From an uncultured Clostridium sp. (GTDB taxonomy: Bacteria > Bacillota_A > Clostridia > Lachnospirales > Lachnospiraceae), in assembly GCA_900556965.1 (NCBI GenBank), contig USQV01000039.1, positions 1 to 7,558 of the forward strand: a stretch of 7,558 nucleotides of DNA. The letters are read 5' to 3'. Numbering within the stretch: the stretch's first letter is position 1; each line of letters starts with the position of its first letter. The position numbers and the translations under genes are program-made. Below are positions 1 through 7,132 of this stretch, piece after piece. The notes under the pieces are model-generated. The model did not search any database. It was not told the origin of the DNA and saw nothing but the letters and a program-made list of their open reading frames with translations.

Positions 1-2295
1 GTGTACGCCGGCCTTCAGAGCACCGGTACCGCGGCCGTGAACGACGCGGACAGACGGAAGATGGGCCAGATAGGCATCATCCAGATACTTGTCAAGAACC
101 GGGATCGCCTCATCGACGGTCATGCCGATCAGGTTGACCTCAGGGGAAACAGAAAAGGATTTTGACATCTTGATCTTTCCGCTGCCGGTATTGTTTCTTC
201 CCGGCGGATTCAGACCCGGGCCGGAAACAGATGGCTCATCCAGAAGCTCAAGATCCTTGATATTGACCAGAGAACGCAGAATCCCCATCTGGACATAGAG
301 ATCGCCCTTGGCGTTTGGCAGGGAGCTTACGGTTCCGTTCAGGTTCATGGTGAGGACCTTTACGCCGTCTCCGAGCTTCAGCTTCTTCGGGGAAACTGTC
401 TTTTTCGGCCCCTTGTCATTCTTTATCGTCAGATTCTTGTCTACCTTATCCAGCTTTTCCCGAAGCTTGGTACGCTGGGCCTCCAGCTCTTTTCCCACAC
501 CGGAGGATTGAGCCAGCTTATTGATTTGTTTTATGGTCTGGTCGGCAGTTTCCTTTGCCTCCCGCAGGATACGCTGCGCTTCTTCGTTTGCATTCCGGAT
601 AAGCTTCTCTTTTCGCTCATCCAGCCGTTCCTCTTTCTGCTCCAGATTCTTTTTCAGCCTTGCGATCTCAGCTTTATAATTTGCGATCTCCTCTCGTTCT
701 TTTTCGATGGTGACGCGGCTGGTCTCAAGATTGGCGAGAAGATCCTCGAAGGCTTCATCATTGGATTCCAGACGGGACTTTGCATCGTCGATGATATAAT
801 CCGGGAGACCGAGCTTTTTGGAAATAGCAAATGCGTTACTCTTTCCGGGAATACCGATCAGAAGGCGATATGTGGGACGCAGGGTCTCGACATCAAACTC
901 ACAGCAGGCATTTTCGACAGCCGGTGTGGTAAGGGCGAAGACCTTTAACTCACTGTAGTGGGTCGTTGCCATGGTACGGCACTTCATATTGTGGAGGAAG
1001 GAGAGTACAGCGATGGCTAAGGCTGCACCTTCCGTCGGATCCGTACCGGCGCCGAGCTCATCAAAAAGGCACAGGGAGTGGCTGTCCGCCTGCTCCAGTA
1101 TCTTTACGATATTGGTCATGTGGGCCGAGAAGGTACTTAAGCTCTGCTCAATACTCTGCTCATCCCCGATATCGGCAAAAACCTCATCAAAAACGGAAAG
1201 CTCAGAGCCGTCGAAGGCAGGGATCTGCAGACCGGACTGGCCCATCAGGGTAAAGAGTCCTACCGTTTTTAAGGATACCGTTTTACCGCCGGTATTCGGG
1301 CCGGTGACGATTAAAAGATCGAAATCCCGACCGAGATAGACGTTGATTGGAACTACCTTCTTCGGATCCAGAAGGGGGTGCCGTCCGTCCTTGATATGGA
1401 TATATCCATTATTGTTGAAGACAGGCATCGAGCAGTTATAGTGCTTGGAAAGAGCTGCCTTTGCAAAGATGAAATCTAAGCGGGTAAGGATACGGAAATC
1501 GGTCAGGATCGGATCGGTGTAGGGAACCAGCTCCATACTGAGGGCTGCCAGAACCATTTCGATCTCCTTCTGTTCGCGGATCTCCAGCTCACGGATCTCA
1601 TTATTCAGCTTGATGATCGCCATTGGCTCGATGAAAAGCGTAGAGCCTGTAGCAGACTGGTCATGCACCATACCCTGAAAGCTGCTCTTATATTCGGATT
1701 TGACCGGAAGGCAGTAGCGTCCGTCTCTCATGGTGATGACCGCATCCTGAAGCATGGAACGGCTGGAATTTAAGATCGCATTTAACTGCGTGTGTACCCG
1801 GTCGTTTGCAATCTTCATCTGGCGGCGGACATGGCGTAAGCCCGGGCTTGCATCGTCTGCGATCTCATCCTCGGAAAGAATGCAGCGGGTGATCTCGTTG
1901 TTTATCGTTGTTAAAGGCTCCAGAGCACGGAACATCTCATCCAGAGAGTCATCGGGAAGCTCGGATTCCGGATGTCTTCCGTAGTTTTTGGCTCTGGCCG
2001 CACAGGTTAAAAGCGAGCTGATGGATAAAAGCTCATGGATGCTGAGGGAGCTTCCGATCTCCAGACGCTTTAAGGAATCGCGGATATCAGAGACGCCTGA
2101 GAGGGAAAGTCCTCCCTTCTGACGTACCCGGGTCACCGCATCGGCAGTCTCGGTCTGGTTTTGAACGATCTCATTAAAATCAGAGGAGGGAACCAGCTCC
2201 CGGCACATTTTTTTACCGGGCTCAGAGGCCGCATATTCAGTCAGTTTATCTATGATCTTATAATATTCCAGTGTTTTAAATACTTTCTGATTCAT
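1..2295 (-). CDS. mutS2: Endonuclease MutS2 (MutS2 family ATPase with Smr domain), C-terminus cut by window edge
   Basis: The minus strand reads open for 765 codons from an ATG at 2295 down to base 1, with no stop or frameshift. MutS2 proteins bind branched DNA and limit recombination; in Bacillus subtilis MutS2 also acts on collided ribosomes. Visible parts, in order: the N-terminal MutS core/clamp region (about residues 1-300); Walker A TGPNTGGKT at 331-339; an ABC signature-like segment (STFSAHMTN); Walker B LFDELGAGTDPTEG with D412 and E413; the switch histidine in TTHYSE at H446; a Lys/Glu-rich coiled coil at about 529-605; and a C-terminal Smr domain from about residue 718. HGRGTG is present at 753-758. 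The usual LDLRG motif reads VNLIG (720-724). It has no MutS mismatch-recognition domain I. By family length about 25-30 residues are missing at the left edge. The start is supported by AAAGGA (2303-2308) seven bases upstream. Divergent from the HtrA-like gene. Confidence 0.96.
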   Translation of the reverse strand, partial: MNQKVFKTLEYYKIIDKLTEYAASEPGKKMCRELVPSSDFNEIVQNQTETADAVTRVRQKGGLSLSGVSDIRDSLKRLEIGSSLSIHELLSISSLLTCAARAKNYGRHPESELPDDSLDEMFRALEPLTTINNEITRCILSEDEIADDASPGLRHVRRQMKIANDRVHTQLNAILNSSRSMLQDAVITMRDGRYCLPVKSEYKSSFQGMVHDQSATGSTLFIEPMAIIKLNNEIRELEIREQKEIEMVLAALSMELVPYTDPILTDFRILTRLDFIFAKAALSKHYNCSMPVFNNNGYIHIKDGRHPLLDPKKVVPINVYLGRDFDLLIVTGPNTGGKTVSLKTVGLFTLMGQSGLQIPAFDGSELSVFDEVFADIGDEQSIEQSLSTFSAHMTNIVKILEQADSHSLCLFDELGAGTDPTEGAALAIAVLSFLHNMKCRTMATTHYSELKVFALTTPAVENACCEFDVETLRPTYRLLIGIPGKSNAFAISKKLGLPDYIIDDAKSRLESNDEAFEDLLANLETSRVTIEKEREEIANYKAEIARLKKNLEQKEERLDERKEKLIRNANEEAQRILREAKETADQTIKQINKLAQSSGVGKELEAQRTKLREKLDKVDKNLTIKNDKGPKKTVSPKKLKLGDGVKVLTMNLNGTVSSLPNAKGDLYVQMGILRSLVNIKDLELLDEPSVSGPGLNPPGRNNTGSGKIKMSKSFSVSPEVNLIGMTVDEAIPVLDKYLDDAYLAHLPSVRVVHGRGTGALKAGVH

Positions 2296-2320
2296 ATAAA
2301 ATTCCTTTCCTTGTATAGAA

Positions 2321-2329
2321 AGTATAGCA
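2321..2329 (-). promoter_or_regulatory. Extended -10 promoter for mutS2
   Basis: Read on the minus strand, the bases are TGCTATACT, an extended -10 (TGn plus TATACT). I see no good -35 hexamer at 17-18 bases, which fits an extended -10 promoter. Transcription would start near 2314, at the edge of the ribosome binding site (AAGGAAAGGAA, 2302-2312), giving a leader of about 20 nt. Seen as a motif only; not mapped. Confidence 0.5.
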
Positions 2330-2361
2330 CAAAGCTTTCGATTATCCTAGTCATATTTTTG

Positions 2362-2390
2362 TTGCATAATACACCCAAAAAAACTATAAT
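2362..2390 (+). promoter_or_regulatory. Sigma-A promoter for the HtrA-like gene and probably yhaM
   Basis: TTGCAT (2362-2367) and a perfect TATAAT (2385-2390) are separated by exactly 17 bases. The start site would fall near 2397, inside the purine-rich ribosome binding region GGAGAGGAG (2396-2404), so the leader is only about 20 nt. No terminator lies between this promoter and yhaM apart from the hairpin at 3740-3762, so the promoter probably serves both genes. Confidence 0.75.
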
Positions 2391-2415
2391 AAAAAGGAGA
2401 GGAGCTTTCGTATTT

Positions 2416-3750
2416 ATGACTGATTCGCCAAATGAAAAAAAGTTCATGAGAGAAAAAATAGTAAAGCCGCATCTAAGCAGACGGAAGATCGCCGTCCGCA
2501 TTCTCTGCTGCTTTGTTGTCGCAGTTCTTTTTGGTGCTGTGGCAGCAGTAAGCTTTGTTATCTCGCTGCCGATCGCAGAAAAACACTTTGGATCAGAACC
2601 GGAAACGACTGCAATTCCCATCACGATCGACCGTGATGATGAACCGGGAAATACGCATGAGGCCCAGGAGGAACCGGAAACGCAGGAAACCGTGCCGGAA
2701 ACAACACCGGCAGAAACTCAGGCAGAGGAAAGTACGCTGGAGCTGGAGGAGATCATCCGCATGGAATTGGAAAAGGTTCCGTGGACGGTGGAGAAGGTAG
2801 AAGAATACAACCGGGTGCTTCAGGATATTGCCGCAGAAGCAGATGACAGTATTGTAACAGTAGCCTCTGTAAAAAATGAAACAGACTGGTTTGATAACCC
2901 GGTGGAAAATACAGGCCAATATGCGGGGATCGTTACAGCGGTCAATAAAAACGAGGTCGTGATCCTTACGGCAGCAAAGGCTGTTGAAAACGCAGACTCT
3001 CTCCGGATCCTGTTTAATAATGGGACAATGGTTTCCGGAAGCCTGAAGCAGAAGGATAGTCTGACAGGTCTTGCGGCTGTTTCGGTTGCATTTTCCGCAC
3101 TGGATGCTGAGCTGAAGGAGGAGATCAAGCCGATATCTCTGGGAAACTCCTATACCGTGCATACCGGAGATATGATGATCGCCGTGGGCAGTCCGGCCGG
3201 GGCGGTTCATTCCGTCAAGCGGGGCATTGTATCTTATGTGGCCAGAAATGTTCAGGGAACAGACAGCCAGACCCGGATATTATTTGTAGATACAAAGTGT
3301 GATACCGGAGACGGTACGTTCTTTCTGAACCTGTCCGGACAGCTGATCGGATTGGCAGCAAAAAGCGATAATCAGGAAACAGGTGGAGACGGAACCGCTG
3401 TAATGCCTGTTTCGGAATATAAGGGCTGTCTTCAGAAGCTCAGCAACGGGATCCCGATCCCATATCTGGGCATTCGCGGACAGGACGTGAGTGAAGCCAT
3501 GCAGGAGAATGGGATCCCTGCCGGAATCTATGTTACAGAGTCGATTCCGGACGGGCCGGCGTATATTGCCGGTATCCAGAACGGGGATATCCTGACAAAA
3601 CTCGGTATAGCAGATATCAAAACATTCAGAGAATTTCAGTCGCATCTTGAAACCCTGAAGGCCGGAGACCAGATCACAGTCACTGTTCAGCGGAAGGGAA
3701 TAGATGAGTTTAAAGAAATTGAATACAACGTAAATATAGGAGCCAGGTAA
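2416..3750 (+). CDS. Membrane-anchored HtrA/DegP-like protein with PDZ domain, catalytic triad lost (probable pseudoprotease)
   Basis: 444 residues. I chose ATG 2416 because AGGAG (2400-2404) and the promoter lie just upstream; the frame is open further 5' but that part overlaps mutS2 and its promoter. Layout: basic cytoplasmic N-terminus (1-25); one membrane segment (about 27-52); an acidic Glu/Thr/Pro-rich linker (about 60-108) and a charged helix; a degenerate trypsin-like S1C domain (about 137-335); and a PDZ domain (about 347-435, starting PIPYLGIRG). HtrA landmarks are kept: ISLGNSYTVHTGDMMIAVGSP aligns with the canonical LGDSD...VGD.V.AIGNP segment, followed by VKRGIVSYV. By my alignment the catalytic His (canonical TNNHVV) is K188, the Asp (TDLAVL) is G218 and the nucleophile (GNSGGP) is G300 in GDGTFF. 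It should face the outside of the cell and bind protein C-termini without cutting them. That function is inferred. The gene is intact, so not a decayed relic. Confidence 0.88.
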   Translation: MTDSPNEKKFMREKIVKPHLSRRKIAVRILCCFVVAVLFGAVAAVSFVISLPIAEKHFGSEPETTAIPITIDRDDEPGNTHEAQEEPETQETVPETTPAETQAEESTLELEEIIRMELEKVPWTVEKVEEYNRVLQDIAAEADDSIVTVASVKNETDWFDNPVENTGQYAGIVTAVNKNEVVILTAAKAVENADSLRILFNNGTMVSGSLKQKDSLTGLAAVSVAFSALDAELKEEIKPISLGNSYTVHTGDMMIAVGSPAGAVHSVKRGIVSYVARNVQGTDSQTRILFVDTKCDTGDGTFFLNLSGQLIGLAAKSDNQETGGDGTAVMPVSEYKGCLQKLSNGIPIPYLGIRGQDVSEAMQENGIPAGIYVTESIPDGPAYIAGIQNGDILTKLGIADIKTFREFQSHLETLKAGDQITVTVQRKGIDEFKEIEYNVNIGAR

Positions 3751-3762
3751 TTTGCCTGGCTC
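3740..3762 (+). other. Hairpin across the HtrA-like stop codon
   Basis: GAGCCAGG (3740-3747) and CCTGGCTC (3755-3762) are a perfect 8-bp inverted repeat with a 7-base loop that contains the TAA stop. No T-run follows, so it is not a standard terminator. It could be a processing or stability element, or could reduce read-through between the HtrA-like gene and yhaM. Its role is not known. Confidence 0.5.
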
Positions 3763-3783
3763 AAGTGCTTGAAGGGAGACAGT

Positions 3784-4731
3784 ATGAAATTTATTGAATC
3801 GTTCCGTGAGGGAATGCATGTGTCAGAGGTATATCTTTGCAAGACAAAACAGATCGCTCTGACAAAAAACGGGAAAGAATACGGATCTGTTACGATGCAG
3901 GATAAAACAGGTGTCGTCGACGGAAAGATATGGGAGTTAAGCTCGCCGGGAATCAATGAATTTTCGGCCATGGATTATGTATTTGTGGATGCGGATGTAA
4001 CGGTATTTCAGGGTTCCTTCCAGCTTAATATCAAACGGATCAGAAAAGCGGATGAGGGAGAATACTATGCCGGAGATTATCTTCCGGTAACATCAAAGGA
4101 TGTTAAGACAATGCAGCATGAGCTGACGCAGTATATCACCACGATCCGCAATGAACATTTAAGAAAGCTTGCAGCCGGATTTTTTGTAAATGACGCCGAT
4201 TTTATGAAGCAGTTCAGCTTTCATTCTGCGGCAAAGAGCGTTCATCACGGCTTTGTCGGCGGTCTTTTGGAGCATACGGTCAGCGTCGTCAAAATGTGTG
4301 ATTATTTCAGCAAGCAGTATCCTATGCTGAACAGAGATCTTCTTTTGACTGCGGCTATGTTCCATGATATCGGAAAGACAAAGGAGCTGTCTGCATTTCC
4401 GGAAAATGATTATACGGATGAGGGACAGCTGATCGGTCACATCATTATCGGCGCCCAGATGGTTCAGGAACACATCAGCAAAATGCCGGGATTTCCAAAA
4501 AAGCTGGAAAATGAGCTGATTCACTGCATTCTGGCCCACCATGGAGAGCTGGAATACGGTTCCCCGAAGAAACCGGCTCTTATCGAGGCAATGGCGTTAA
4601 ATCTTGCGGACAACGCAGATGCCAAATTGGAAACGATGACAGAGATACTTAAAGGAGCCGGCGACAATATGGGCTGGCTGGGCTTTAATCGGTTTGTTGA
4701 CAGCAACGTTCGCCGTACAACAGAGGAATAG
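3784..4731 (+). CDS. yhaM: YhaM-family 3'-5' exoribonuclease (OB-fold plus HD domain)
   Basis: 315 residues, near the usual length of about 310-315 for YhaM. The family degrades short RNA, and single-stranded DNA in some members, from the 3' end using metal ions in the cytoplasm. The N-terminal part (about 10-90) is an OB-fold-like nucleic-acid binding domain (VTMQDKTGVVDGKIW; FQGSFQLNIKRIRKA). The C-terminal HD phosphohydrolase domain (about 150-285) carries the likely metal ligands: H164 in GGLLEHT, H194-D195 in FHDIGK, H219 in GHIIIG, H252-H253 in AHHGELEYGS and D276 in NLADNADAK. I chose ATG 3784, with AGGGA (3773-3777) six bases upstream, over an in-frame TTG at 3769 that would overlap this ribosome binding site. 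It lies 33 nt after the HtrA-like gene and is probably co-transcribed from 2362-2390. All key motifs look intact. Confidence 0.93.
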   Translation: MKFIESFREGMHVSEVYLCKTKQIALTKNGKEYGSVTMQDKTGVVDGKIWELSSPGINEFSAMDYVFVDADVTVFQGSFQLNIKRIRKADEGEYYAGDYLPVTSKDVKTMQHELTQYITTIRNEHLRKLAAGFFVNDADFMKQFSFHSAAKSVHHGFVGGLLEHTVSVVKMCDYFSKQYPMLNRDLLLTAAMFHDIGKTKELSAFPENDYTDEGQLIGHIIIGAQMVQEHISKMPGFPKKLENELIHCILAHHGELEYGSPKKPALIEAMALNLADNADAKLETMTEILKGAGDNMGWLGFNRFVDSNVRRTTEE

Positions 4732-4900
4732 CATATAGAAATCGTATGTTGTAGAAAAATGAGCGTTCAACAGAGAAATAATCGTGCAAAATTTAAACAT
4801 TGATTCGCGTAATAAGGACAATGGATACATAATGTCTGCTATATACGGACATTTGGGTGTGTAATGGTGTTGAACACCGAAATCAGCCCGAAAATTGCAG
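4732..4900. other. Gene-free spacer after yhaM; two inverted repeats, no clear terminator
   Basis: I find no supported gene here. Two hairpins are visible: AATGTCTG (4831-4838) with CGGACATT (4846-4853), an 8-bp stem including one G-T pair and a 7-base loop; and GGTGT/ACACC (4866-4870 and 4874-4878). Neither is followed by a T-run, so where the upstream transcript ends is unclear. Confidence 0.45.
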
Positions 4901-4928
4901 TTGACAAATGGATGTTTGTGATTAAAAT
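4901..4928 (+). promoter_or_regulatory. Sigma-A promoter of the T-box/cstA unit
   Basis: A perfect TTGACA (4901-4906) is followed after 16 bases by TAAAAT (4923-4928), one mismatch from TATAAT. Transcription should start near 4935, about 20 bases ahead of T-box Stem I. The position fits a promoter that drives the riboswitch and cstA independently of yhaM. Confidence 0.75.
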
Positions 4929-4954
4929 ATAGGATATTCATATTCAAATGCAAT

Positions 4955-5253
4955 GAACGGGACAAGACTTTTCACAGAAATCTTATACAGAGAGCTGCCG
5001 GAGGGTGCAAGGCAGATAAGAATGGGGAAAGCTATCACCTGCAAGCAGCTGGGATGAACAGAGCTCGTACAGTAGTAGTTCCAGCCGGATACCTTACCGT
5101 TATAAAAGGACCGATTCATCTGAAGGTGCAGGAATGTGCCGAAGGAGGATGGGGCTGAGGGGCCGGAACACCGGCAACAGAAGTGGTAACGCGGAGAATA
5201 TTAGATCCTTCGTCTTCTAAGGGAGAGATCCCTGTGAGGACGGAGGATTTTTT
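4955..5253 (+). promoter_or_regulatory. T-box riboswitch leader controlling cstA; specifier read as AUC (Ile)
   Basis: All main T-box parts can be traced. Stem I: CGGG (4958-4961) with CCTG (5038-5041), the specifier loop, CTTTTC (4968-4973) with GGAAAG (5026-5031), TCTTAT (4981-4986) with ATAAGA (5016-5021), and CTGCC (4995-4999) with GGCAG (5011-5015). The AGAGAG bulge (4989-4994) and GGGTGCAAGG loop (5003-5012) match the two motifs that contact the tRNA elbow. A hairpin GCTGGGA/TTCCAGC (5048-5054, 5079-5085) follows, then the conserved CCGTTAT, then Stem III GCCGG/CCGGC (5162-5166, 5171-5175). The antiterminator uses AGAAG (5179-5183) with CTTCT (5214-5218) around the T-box bulge TGGT, within TGGTAACGCGG (5184-5194). 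The specifier loop 3' strand is CTATCA (5032-5037); counting one purine after the codon gives AUC. GCU is the main alternative. Uncharged tRNA should stabilise the antiterminator and allow cstA transcription. Confidence 0.93.
5205..5253 (+). terminator. T-box intrinsic terminator (OFF state)
   Basis: The 5' arm 5205-5217 (ATCCTTCGTCTTC) pairs over 13 bases with 5236-5248, including two G-T pairs. An inner GGGA/TCCC hairpin (5221-5224, 5229-5232) sits in the loop, and six T (5248-5253) follow. The 5' arm overlaps the antiterminator partner CTTCT (5214-5218), so the two structures exclude each other, as a T-box switch requires. Confidence 0.92.
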
Positions 5254-5352
5254 GCTCTATATTCCACAGTAAGCATGCAGTGATTCATGGATCGTTTGAA
5301 TAGGAAAGCAAACAAATGACATTTTAGAATGACGTAAAAAGGAGCGGATTGT
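5254..5352 (+). other. Leader between T-box terminator and cstA, with ribosome binding site
   Basis: About 100 bases without a coding signal. The ribosome binding site AGGAG (5340-5344) lies eight bases before the cstA ATG at 5353. Only short weak inverted repeats are visible (for example GTTTG/CAAAC), and I see no second promoter. Confidence 0.7.
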
Positions 5353-7053
5353 ATGAACACATTAGTAATCGTTCTTATCGCAGCAGTATGTCTGTTATGT
5401 GGATATATGGGATACGGACGCTGGCTGGCAAAGAAATGGGGTATCGACCCAAAGGCAAAGACACCTGCTTACACACATGAAGACGGACAGGATTATGTAC
5501 CGACAAATGGCTGGATCGTTTTCTCCCATCAGTTTTCCTCTATTGCGGGCGCAGGCCCTGTAACGGGTGCAATCCAGGCAGCAGCCTTCGGCTGGGTGCC
5601 GGTTCTTCTCTGGGTTCTCGTTGGCGGAATCTTCTTTGGAGCAGTCACCGACTTCGGCGCTCTTTATGCAAGTGTAAAGAACGAGGGAAAATCTATGGGA
5701 CTGCTGATCGAGAAATACATTGGTAAGACAGGAAAACGATTATTCCTGATCTTCTGCTGGTTGTTTACTCTGATTGTAATCGCCGCTTTTGCAGATATGG
5801 TTGCCGGCACATTCAATGCCTACACGGTAAAGGATGGCGTGACAGAGCTTGCAGCAGCGGCTAAGACAAACGGCGCCGCCGGATCCATCTCCATCGCATT
5901 TATCGCATTTGCAATGCTGTTTGGTCTTCTTCAGAAAAATCTGAAGCTGGAAGGAAAGGGAGAATTTTTTGCAGGACTTGCCTGCACAGTAGCTTCCCTT
6001 GCCATCGGTATGGCATTCCCACTCATTGGCGGTAAGGAGGCATGGACAGGCTTTACCTTCGCTTATATCTTCCTTGCATCTGTTCTTCCGATGTGGCTTT
6101 TAAAGCAGCCGCGTGATTATATGACGACCTTCATGTTTGCGGGTATGATCCTCGGTGCTGTTGTAGGCATCGTTGTTGCACATCCGACCATGAACCTTCC
6201 GATGTATACAGGCTTTACCAATGAAAAGATGGGAAATATGTTCCCGATCCTCTTTGTAACCGTAGCCTGCGGAGCTGTTTCCGGTTTCCACAGCCTTGTT
6301 TCCTCCGGTACTTCCTCTAAGACGATCGAGAATGAGAAGGATATGTTAAAGGTCGGTTACGGAGCCATGGTTCTTGAGAGCCTTTTAGCTGTACTTGCAC
6401 TTTGTGTTGCAGGTGCCGCCGCAGCCGCCGATGGTACTGCCGCCGCAGGAACACCGTTCCAGATCTTCTCGGCAGGTGTTGCGGGACTTCTTGAGATGTT
6501 TGGACTTCCGATGTATGTGGCACAGTGCTTTATGACTATGTGTGTATCTGCCCTTGCCCTCACAAGCCTTGACGCAGTCGCACGTATCGGGCGTATGTCC
6601 TTCCAGGAGCTGTTCTCCACAGATGACATGGAGAATGCAGAAGGCTGGAGAAAATTCCTTTGCAATAAGTATGTGTCCACGATCATTACACTGGCCTTCG
6701 GCTATCTCCTTACGAGAGTCGGCTATTCCAATATCTGGCCGTTATTCGGAAGTGCAAACCAGCTGTTAAGCGCCCTTGTTCTGATCACACTTTGCGTATT
6801 CTTAAAGGTAACGGGAAGGCAGAATAAGACTCTGATCGTACCCTGCGTGATCATGCTCTGTGTTACCTTTACCGCACTGGTTCAGAGAACCATGGCCCTT
6901 GTAAAAGCATTCAATGCAGGAACAGCAGTCTTCATGGTTGAGGGACTTCAGCTGATCGTTGCAATTCTTCTTATGCTGCTCGGCGTGATCATCGTTGTCA
7001 CCTCCGGTAAGGAGCTGTTAAAGAAGAAAGCAGGCTCAGAAGCAAGAGCATAA
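5353..7053 (+). CDS. cstA: CstA-family transporter (carbon starvation protein A; peptide/pyruvate transporter family)
   Basis: 566 residues, rich in hydrophobic segments along its whole length, so a multi-pass inner-membrane transporter. E. coli CstA and BtsT are longer (about 700 residues) and are linked to peptide and pyruvate uptake; short forms like this one are common in Clostridia. Family motifs visible: DYVPTNGWIVFSHQFSSIAG (47-66) running into AGP; FFGAVTDFGALYASVKNEGKS (94-114 region); KQPRDYMTTFMFAG (251-264); ACGAVSGFHSLVSSGTSSKT (305-324); SLDAVARIGRMSFQE (405-419); and WPLFGSANQLLSALVL (462-477). The start is backed by AGGAG eight bases upstream. It is a single-gene unit under the T-box, ended by the terminator at 7133-7202. 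The Ala-rich stretch at about 353-366 is likely a loop. The substrate cannot be read from sequence; the T-box points to amino acids or peptides (inference). Confidence 0.93.
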   Translation: MNTLVIVLIAAVCLLCGYMGYGRWLAKKWGIDPKAKTPAYTHEDGQDYVPTNGWIVFSHQFSSIAGAGPVTGAIQAAAFGWVPVLLWVLVGGIFFGAVTDFGALYASVKNEGKSMGLLIEKYIGKTGKRLFLIFCWLFTLIVIAAFADMVAGTFNAYTVKDGVTELAAAAKTNGAAGSISIAFIAFAMLFGLLQKNLKLEGKGEFFAGLACTVASLAIGMAFPLIGGKEAWTGFTFAYIFLASVLPMWLLKQPRDYMTTFMFAGMILGAVVGIVVAHPTMNLPMYTGFTNEKMGNMFPILFVTVACGAVSGFHSLVSSGTSSKTIENEKDMLKVGYGAMVLESLLAVLALCVAGAAAAADGTAAAGTPFQIFSAGVAGLLEMFGLPMYVAQCFMTMCVSALALTSLDAVARIGRMSFQELFSTDDMENAEGWRKFLCNKYVSTIITLAFGYLLTRVGYSNIWPLFGSANQLLSALVLITLCVFLKVTGRQNKTLIVPCVIMLCVTFTALVQRTMALVKAFNAGTAVFMVEGLQLIVAILLMLLGVIIVVTSGKELLKKKAGSEARA

Positions 7054-7064
7054 TCGAACAAAGT

Positions 7065-7085
7065 AAGGAGAAGTGGAAGCTCCTT
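7065..7085 (+). other. Small hairpin in the cstA 3' untranslated region
   Basis: AAGGAG (7065-7070) and CTCCTT (7080-7085) form a perfect 6-bp stem with a 9-base loop, 11 bases after the cstA stop. No T-run follows. It may only stabilise the 3' end. Confidence 0.4.
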
Positions 7086-7132
7086 CGGATAAATTGCAGA
7101 GCAGTTATTCTGTACCGCAGCGTTGATCGGTG

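Noticed and set aside
89..1984. Several plus-strand open frames (for example 508-948, 971-1339, 1754-1984)
   Set aside because: They lie opposite the continuous mutS2 reading frame, have no ribosome binding sites and encode no recognisable protein.
2333..2410. 8-bp direct repeat AGCTTTCG at 2333-2340 and 2403-2410
   Set aside because: Short enough to occur by chance, and one copy falls between the ribosome binding site and the start codon.
2161..2415. N-terminal extension of the HtrA-like frame starting at 2161
   Set aside because: It overlaps the start of mutS2 and the promoter at 2362-2390, and has no ribosome binding site; the ATG at 2416 has one and gives a sensible N-terminus before the membrane segment.
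3769..3783. In-frame TTG start for yhaM
   Set aside because: It would overlap the AGGGA ribosome binding site that serves the ATG at 3784.
4597..5119. Minus-strand open frames across the end of yhaM, the spacer and the T-box
   Set aside because: They are antisense to yhaM and to the structured T-box RNA; no start signals and no recognisable protein.
7111..7120. TGTACCGCAG, resembling a T-box core sequence
   Set aside because: No Stem I, specifier loop or antiterminator partner is nearby; it lies in the cstA 3' region ahead of a plain terminator.
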